Assembly (NCBI RefSeq): GCF_030296055.1
Contig: NZ_AP027370.1
Span: 1,600,501 to 1,664,500 of the forward strand
Origin: Hydrogenimonas cancrithermarum
GTDB taxonomy: Bacteria; Campylobacterota; Campylobacteria; Campylobacterales; Hydrogenimonadaceae
Direction: 5' to 3'
DNA length: 64,000 nt
A model generated the notes under the pieces. That model saw only the letters and a list, made by a program, of their open reading frames with translations, did not search any database and was not told the origin of the DNA. The translations under genes and the position numbers were made by a program. Below, piece by piece: positions 60,253 to 64,000 of the stretch (the first letter of the stretch is position 1; every line of letters begins with the position of its first letter).

Positions 60253-61224
60253 ATGGAACTGTTTCGCTATAAAAAACCGATTCCTCTGATGTCCAAATCG
60301 AAGATATTTTTTGCCCTCTCTTTGATTGCCGTGTTGGCATCGTATGTGCTGATCTTCACCAAGGGGTTCAATTACGGTATCGACTTCGCCGGCGGTACGC
60401 TGGTACAGGTGAAATACGAAGGCAAAGCGCCGATCGACAAGGTACGCGAGGCGATCAAATCCTCCAAAACCTTCGAGGGCGCATCGGTCAACTACTTCGG
60501 CAGCGACGACGAAATCGTCATCAAGGTGCGTACGAGTTCCAAAAAACTTGGGACCGATATCGGTGACGAGGCGCGCAAACTGCTGGAAGGAACGGGCAAG
60601 TTCGAGATCCGCCGGGTCGACATGGTCGGGCCGAAGGTGGGTAACGAGCTGCGTGAAAAAGGGATCATGGCGCTCGTACTGGCGATCGCCGGTATTTTGC
60701 TTTATGTCAGCTTCCGTTTCGAGTGGCGCTTCGCGATCGCTTCGGTGCTGGCGCTCGTGCACGATATCTCGATCGCCATGGGGGCCATCGTCCTTTTCAA
60801 TGTCGAAGTCAATCTCGACATTCTGGCCGCACTGCTGACGATTCTTGGCTACTCGCTGAACGACACGATCATCGTCTTCGACCGTATCCGCGAGGGCCTG
60901 ACGACCGTGAAGAGTTCGAAACTGGCCGATGTCATCGACGAGTCGGTCACGCGAACGTTGTCGCGTACGACACTGACGTCGCTGACCACCTTCTTCGTGG
61001 TTCTGACGCTCTTTTTGATGGGCGGCGAGATCATCCACGGTTTCAGCTTCACGCTGCTGGTGGGCATCATCGTCGGTACCTACAGCTCCATCTTCATCGC
61101 ATCGCCGCTGCTGATGATGATGGGCTTCGATGTGGAGAACTACCGCAAAAAGCTGGCGGAGAAGAAGAAACGCGAGCAGGAGAAAGCGAAGATGCGCGCG
61201 ATGTACGAGCAAGGAACCGTCTGA
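60253..61224 (+). CDS. secF: Protein-export membrane protein SecF
   Basis: Partner of SecD, 323 residues, with KGFNYGIDFAGGTLVQVKY in the first periplasmic region and the TM4 block GYSLNDTIIVFDRIREGL. The C-terminal tail is basic (KLAEKKKREQEKAKMR). GGAGGGGAGAG serves as SD and is itself part of element B. Confidence 0.95.
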   Translation: MELFRYKKPIPLMSKSKIFFALSLIAVLASYVLIFTKGFNYGIDFAGGTLVQVKYEGKAPIDKVREAIKSSKTFEGASVNYFGSDDEIVIKVRTSSKKLGTDIGDEARKLLEGTGKFEIRRVDMVGPKVGNELREKGIMALVLAIAGILLYVSFRFEWRFAIASVLALVHDISIAMGAIVLFNVEVNLDILAALLTILGYSLNDTIIVFDRIREGLTTVKSSKLADVIDESVTRTLSRTTLTSLTTFFVVLTLFLMGGEIIHGFSFTLLVGIIVGTYSSIFIASPLLMMMGFDVENYRKKLAEKKKREQEKAKMRAMYEQGTV

Positions 61225-61251
61225 CGCACTGCAGCCCTGGGCTGCATGCGT
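61224..61251. terminator. Long hairpin directly after secF
   Basis: TGCAGCCC T GGGCTGCA forms a perfect 8-bp stem, extended by ACGCA/TGCGT across a one-base bulge. It starts at the last base of the secF stop. Terminator or REP-like; no long T-tract follows. Confidence 0.6.
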
Positions 61252-61262
61252 GACGCAAGAGG

Positions 61263-61276
61263 ATGGATGATGGATG
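61263..61276. repeat. Two ATGGATG heptamers between secF and leuS
   Basis: Two perfect ATGGATG units follow the secF hairpin, in the 101-base secF-leuS gap. Same family as the repeats in lnt and lptE. Confidence 0.7.
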
Positions 61277-61325
61277 CAGCCGATGGGCTTTATCCATTTT
61301 TTATCCCATCACATGAGAGTTTTGA

Positions 61326-63770
61326 ATGAAATACAATCCTTCCGAGATTGAGAAGAAGTGGCAGCGGTTCTGGGACGAAAACGAGAGCTTCGAACCCAGT
61401 GAAGAGAAGAGCTTGCCGAAAAAATATGTGTTGAGTATGTTCCCGTATCCGAGCGGGCGTATCCATATGGGGCATGTACGAAATTACGCCATCGGGGATG
61501 CGGTGGCGCGCTACTGGCGCAAGAAGGGGCACAACGTGCTCCATCCGATCGGGTGGGACGCCTTCGGTATGCCCGCCGAAAACGCGGCGATCAAGAACAA
61601 GGTACACCCGAAAAAGTGGACCTACGAAAACATCGACTACATGCGCAAGGAGCTCGCGGCGCTGGGGCTCTCCTTCTCGAAAGAGCGGGAGTTCGCCACC
61701 TGCGATCCGCTCTATACCAAATATGAACAGGCGTTCTTCATCGATATGTGGGAGAAGGGGCTGGTCTACCGCAAGAAGGGGTATCTGAACTGGTGCCCGC
61801 ACGACCGGACGGTACTCGCCAACGAGCAGGTGATCGACGGTTGCTGCTGGCGCTGCGATACGCCGATCGTCCAGAAAGAGATGTACCAGTACTACATCAA
61901 AATCACCGACTACGCCGACGAGCTGCTCGAAGATCTGAAGAAACTGGAAGCCGGCTGGCCGAGCCAGGTGATCGCGATGCAGCGCAACTGGATCGGCAAG
62001 AGCACAGGCCTGGAGTTTTCTTTCGAACTCGACGAAGAGAGCAAAGAGAAGACGGGAATCGGGAGCTTCGAAGTCTTCACGACGCGCCCCGATACGATCT
62101 GCGGCGTCAGTTACGCCGCCGTGGCACCCGAGCACCCGCTCGCCAAAGCGCTGATGGAAAGAGGGTTGCTGGACGACGAGATCGCAGCGAAAATCGAGGC
62201 GATGCGGCGTATGCCGGTGCGGGAGCGCAACATGGCCGAAAAAGAGGGGGTGCCGCTGGGCATCTACGCACGTCACCCGATCACGGGCGAGAAGGTGCCG
62301 GTCTGGGTCGCCAACTTCGTTCTGATGGAGTACGGCAGCGGTGCGGTGATGGCGGTGCCGGCACACGATACGCGCGATTACGATTTCGCGAAAAAGTATG
62401 GCCTGCCGATCAAGCCGGTCGTCTATCCGAAAGAGGGTGAACTGCCCGAAAACGAAGCCTACACCGAAGATGGGGTGTTGAAAGGATGCGGCGAGTTCGA
62501 CGGCCTCTACGGCCAGGCGGCACGCGACGCGATCATCGCGTGGTTCGAGGAGAAAGGGATCGGCAAGAAGGTCGTCAATTTCCGCCTCAAGGACTGGGGT
62601 GTCAGCCGCCAGCGCTACTGGGGTGCGCCGATTCCGATGATCCACTGCGAAAAGTGTGGCGTCGTGCCGGAAGCCAAAGAGAATCTGCCGGTGACACTGC
62701 CCGACGATGTCGAGATAACCGGCGAAGGGAACCCGCTCGATCACCATCCGGCCTGGAAATTCACGAAATGTCCGAAATGCGGAGGCGATGCGACCCGAGA
62801 GACCGACACGCTCGACACCTTCGTGCAGTCGAGTTGGTACTTTCTGCGCTACACGACACCGCGCCGCCTCTGGGAAGAGGTCGCGTTCACGAAAGAAGAT
62901 ACCGACTACTGGATGCCGGTCGACCAGTATATCGGCGGTATCGAGCATGCGATTTTGCACCTGCTCTATGCCCGCTTCTTCACCAAAGTGTTGCGCGATC
63001 TTGGCTACGTCGACGTCGACGAGCCGTTCAAACGCCTTTTGACCCAGGGCATGGTGCTCAAAGACGGTGCGAAGATGAGCAAGTCCAAAGGCAATGTCGT
63101 CGACCCCGATGCGCTGATCGAGAAGTACGGTGCCGATACGGCGAGGCTCTTCATCCTCTTCGCCGCACCGCCGACGCAGGAACTGGAGTGGAACGACAGT
63201 GCCGTCGAGGGAGCGCACCGCTTCCTGCGCAAGCTCTACGACCGCGCGCAGAAGACCGAGCCGTGCGAATCACTGCCCGAAATCGACCACAAGTCGCTGG
63301 AGAAGAGTGAAAAAGAGGCGCGCAAAAAGGTCTACGAAGCGCTGAAGAAGGGTGAAGAGGTCTACGGTGAACGCTTCACCTTCAATACCCTGATCGCCAG
63401 CTGCATGGAGGCGATCAACGCCCTCGACAAACAGCAAAACCCGCAGATTTGGCAGGAGGGTATGTGGATTCTTCTCAACCTTCTGGAACCGATCGTTCCG
63501 CATATCGCCTGGGAACTCGGCGAGCGGCTCTTCAAACGCGCTAACTTCGTGCCTCTCGCAGTGAAGGAGGAGGTTTTCGAAGTCGACGCGATACCGATGG
63601 CCGTTTCGATCAATGGCAAACCCCGTGCCCAGATCGAAGTGGCACCGGACGCGAGCAAAGAGGAGATCCTCGAAGTCGCCCGGGCGGCCGTACCCAAATG
63701 GCTCGAGGGCAAAACGGTCGTCAAAGAGATCGTCGTGCCCAGGAAGCTGGTCAACTTGGTCGTGAAATAG
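61326..63770 (+). CDS. leuS: Leucyl-tRNA synthetase
   Basis: Class I aminoacyl-tRNA synthetase, 814 residues, charging tRNA-Leu. HIGH-type motif [16 protein letters not shown] near residue 40, the CP1 editing domain ([20 protein letters not shown] near 255) and KMSKSKGN near 583. Follows secF as I recall from C. jejuni, with the lptE-like gene next. Confidence 0.97.
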   Translation: MKYNPSEIEKKWQRFWDENESFEPSEEKSLPKKYVLSMFPYPSGRIHMGHVRNYAIGDAVARYWRKKGHNVLHPIGWDAFGMPAENAAIKNKVHPKKWTYENIDYMRKELAALGLSFSKEREFATCDPLYTKYEQAFFIDMWEKGLVYRKKGYLNWCPHDRTVLANEQVIDGCCWRCDTPIVQKEMYQYYIKITDYADELLEDLKKLEAGWPSQVIAMQRNWIGKSTGLEFSFELDEESKEKTGIGSFEVFTTRPDTICGVSYAAVAPEHPLAKALMERGLLDDEIAAKIEAMRRMPVRERNMAEKEGVPLGIYARHPITGEKVPVWVANFVLMEYGSGAVMAVPAHDTRDYDFAKKYGLPIKPVVYPKEGELPENEAYTEDGVLKGCGEFDGLYGQAARDAIIAWFEEKGIGKKVVNFRLKDWGVSRQRYWGAPIPMIHCEKCGVVPEAKENLPVTLPDDVEITGEGNPLDHHPAWKFTKCPKCGGDATRETDTLDTFVQSSWYFLRYTTPRRLWEEVAFTKEDTDYWMPVDQYIGGIEHAILHLLYARFFTKVLRDLGYVDVDEPFKRLLTQGMVLKDGAKMSKSKGNVVDPDALIEKYGADTARLFILFAAPPTQELEWNDSAVEGAHRFLRKLYDRAQKTEPCESLPEIDHKSLEKSEKEARKKVYEALKKGEEVYGERFTFNTLIASCMEAINALDKQQNPQIWQEGMWILLNLLEPIVPHIAWELGERLFKRANFVPLAVKEEVFEVDAIPMAVSINGKPRAQIEVAPDASKEEILEVARAAVPKWLEGKTVVKEIVVPRKLVNLVVK

Positions 63771-63805
63771 CTTGCGTGAGGAGTGGGAAGTGAGAAGTGA
63801 GAAGT
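63771..63805 (+). repeat. GAGAAGT-type heptamers between leuS and lptE
   Basis: Five heptamers: CTTGCGT, GAGGAGT, GGGAAGT, GAGAAGT, GAGAAGT. Bases 63778-63801 are identical to the block before hisJ (minus strand, 26029-26006). They supply the SD (GAGGAG, 63778-63783) and the GTG start at 63790. Confidence 0.9.
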
Positions 63806-64000
63806 TGAGAAAGGGTCGGCGCCGGACATGGACGCTTCTCCTTCTTTCATCCATCATCCATCATCCGTCATCCATCATCGCGCTCTCCGCGACAGCGCTT
63901 GCCGGTTGCGGCTACAAACCGATGACGGCCTATACCAAAAAGGTATTCACCGACAAGATCTTCACCGAGGTCGAAGTCTATCTTCGCGACCCCGAAAACG
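63790..64000 (+). CDS. lptE: LptE-like LPS-assembly lipoprotein, 3' end beyond window
   Basis: Outer-membrane lipoprotein that plugs LptD in LPS export. 70 residues are visible and the frame is open at the window end. The signal peptide is unusual: basic MRSEKLRKGRRRT (first part from GAGAAGT repeats), then TLLLLSSIIHHPSSIIALSA, in which SSIIHHPSSII is encoded by ATCATCC heptamers. The lipobox is ALAGC, followed by GYKPMTAY typical of LptE. GTG 63790 has GAGGAG six bases upstream; TTG 63805 is the only other in-frame candidate. The position after leuS matches the C. jejuni lipoprotein gene as I recall. Confidence 0.75.
   Translation, partial: MRSEKLRKGRRRTWTLLLLSSIIHHPSSIIALSATALAGCGYKPMTAYTKKVFTDKIFTEVEVYLRDPEN
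63846..63880 (+). repeat. Five ATCATCC-type heptamers inside the lptE signal peptide
   Basis: TTCATCC, ATCATCC, ATCATCC, GTCATCC, ATCATCG, in frame with lptE and encoding the middle of its hydrophobic core (SSIIHHPSSII). On the other strand this is the GGATGAT family seen at 57701-57735 and 61263-61276. Confidence 0.88.

Noticed and set aside
61290-63218. Long open frame (642 codons) antisense to leuS
   Set aside because: Same shadow effect; composition is Arg/His/Asp-rich nonsense typical of antisense frames.

Overview
The window looks like a chromosomal segment of a Campylobacterota (formerly Epsilonproteobacteria), with fairly high GC for that phylum. This points to a free-living, vent or sulfur-type lineage (Sulfurovum, Nitratifractor or Hydrogenimonas-like) rather than Campylobacter or Helicobacter, but I cannot name the genus. 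The evidence is phylum-typical genes (dimeric dUTPase, Campylobacter-type CheZ, FlgZ-like zinc-ribbon protein, DUF3972 protein, glutamine synthetase without the adenylylation tyrosine). Gene order also matches what I remember from C. jejuni: cheZ-U32-purE-DUF3972-glyQ-nif3-flgZ-waaA-rluA-ffh-rpsP-khpA-rimM-trmD-rplS, smpB-ispE-csrA-truB-uvrD, and lnt/yajC-secD-secF-leuS-lptE. No rRNA, tRNA or CRISPR array was seen.

Layout. 1-2.9 kb: ftsW (cut by the window edge), dUTPase, murG. 2.9-7.2 kb: an accessory patch with an AT-rich orphan gene, a RAYT-type transposase bracketed by a perfect 23-bp inverted repeat, a YqjD/YqjE-like trio, a broken 5' copy of the transposase element, and a Fic gene flanked by matching AT-rich repeats. 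7.2-9.6 kb: thioesterase and four small secreted proteins or lipoproteins on the minus strand. 9.7-18.4 kb: alaS, maf, bioF-like, ABC ATPase, PBP1a and a dynamin-like GTPase. 18.5-24 kb: htpG with a HAIR-like operator, a two-component system preceded by a small secreted-peptide gene, and glnA. 24-30 kb: outer-membrane protein, PHP phosphatase, CvfB-like protein and an orphan RND pump. 30-43.4 kb: a long co-directional housekeeping run from cheZ to rplS. 43.4-48.9 kb: cyclophilin, a FIST sensor with a PAS-GGDEF-EAL protein, a coiled-coil membrane protein and a 30-residue membrane peptide. 48.9-58.3 kb: smpB, ispE, csrA, truB and uvrD, then a LysR regulator, pabC-like, DUF4395, cysK and lnt. 58.3-64 kb: yajC-secD-secF, leuS and the start of lptE.

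The most unusual signal is a set of tandem heptanucleotide repeats (GTGAGAA, CGCAAGT and GGATGAT families) placed at gene junctions and inside coding sequence. In three places they appear to supply the Shine-Dalgarno, the GTG start and, for the gene upstream, the TGA stop: dut/murG, cvfB/hisJ-type and leuS/lptE. In LptE they also encode part of the signal peptide, and in Lnt they encode a matching HHPSS peptide. A second repeat system is a REP-like palindrome family with compensatory stem changes, which may be served by the RAYT transposase.
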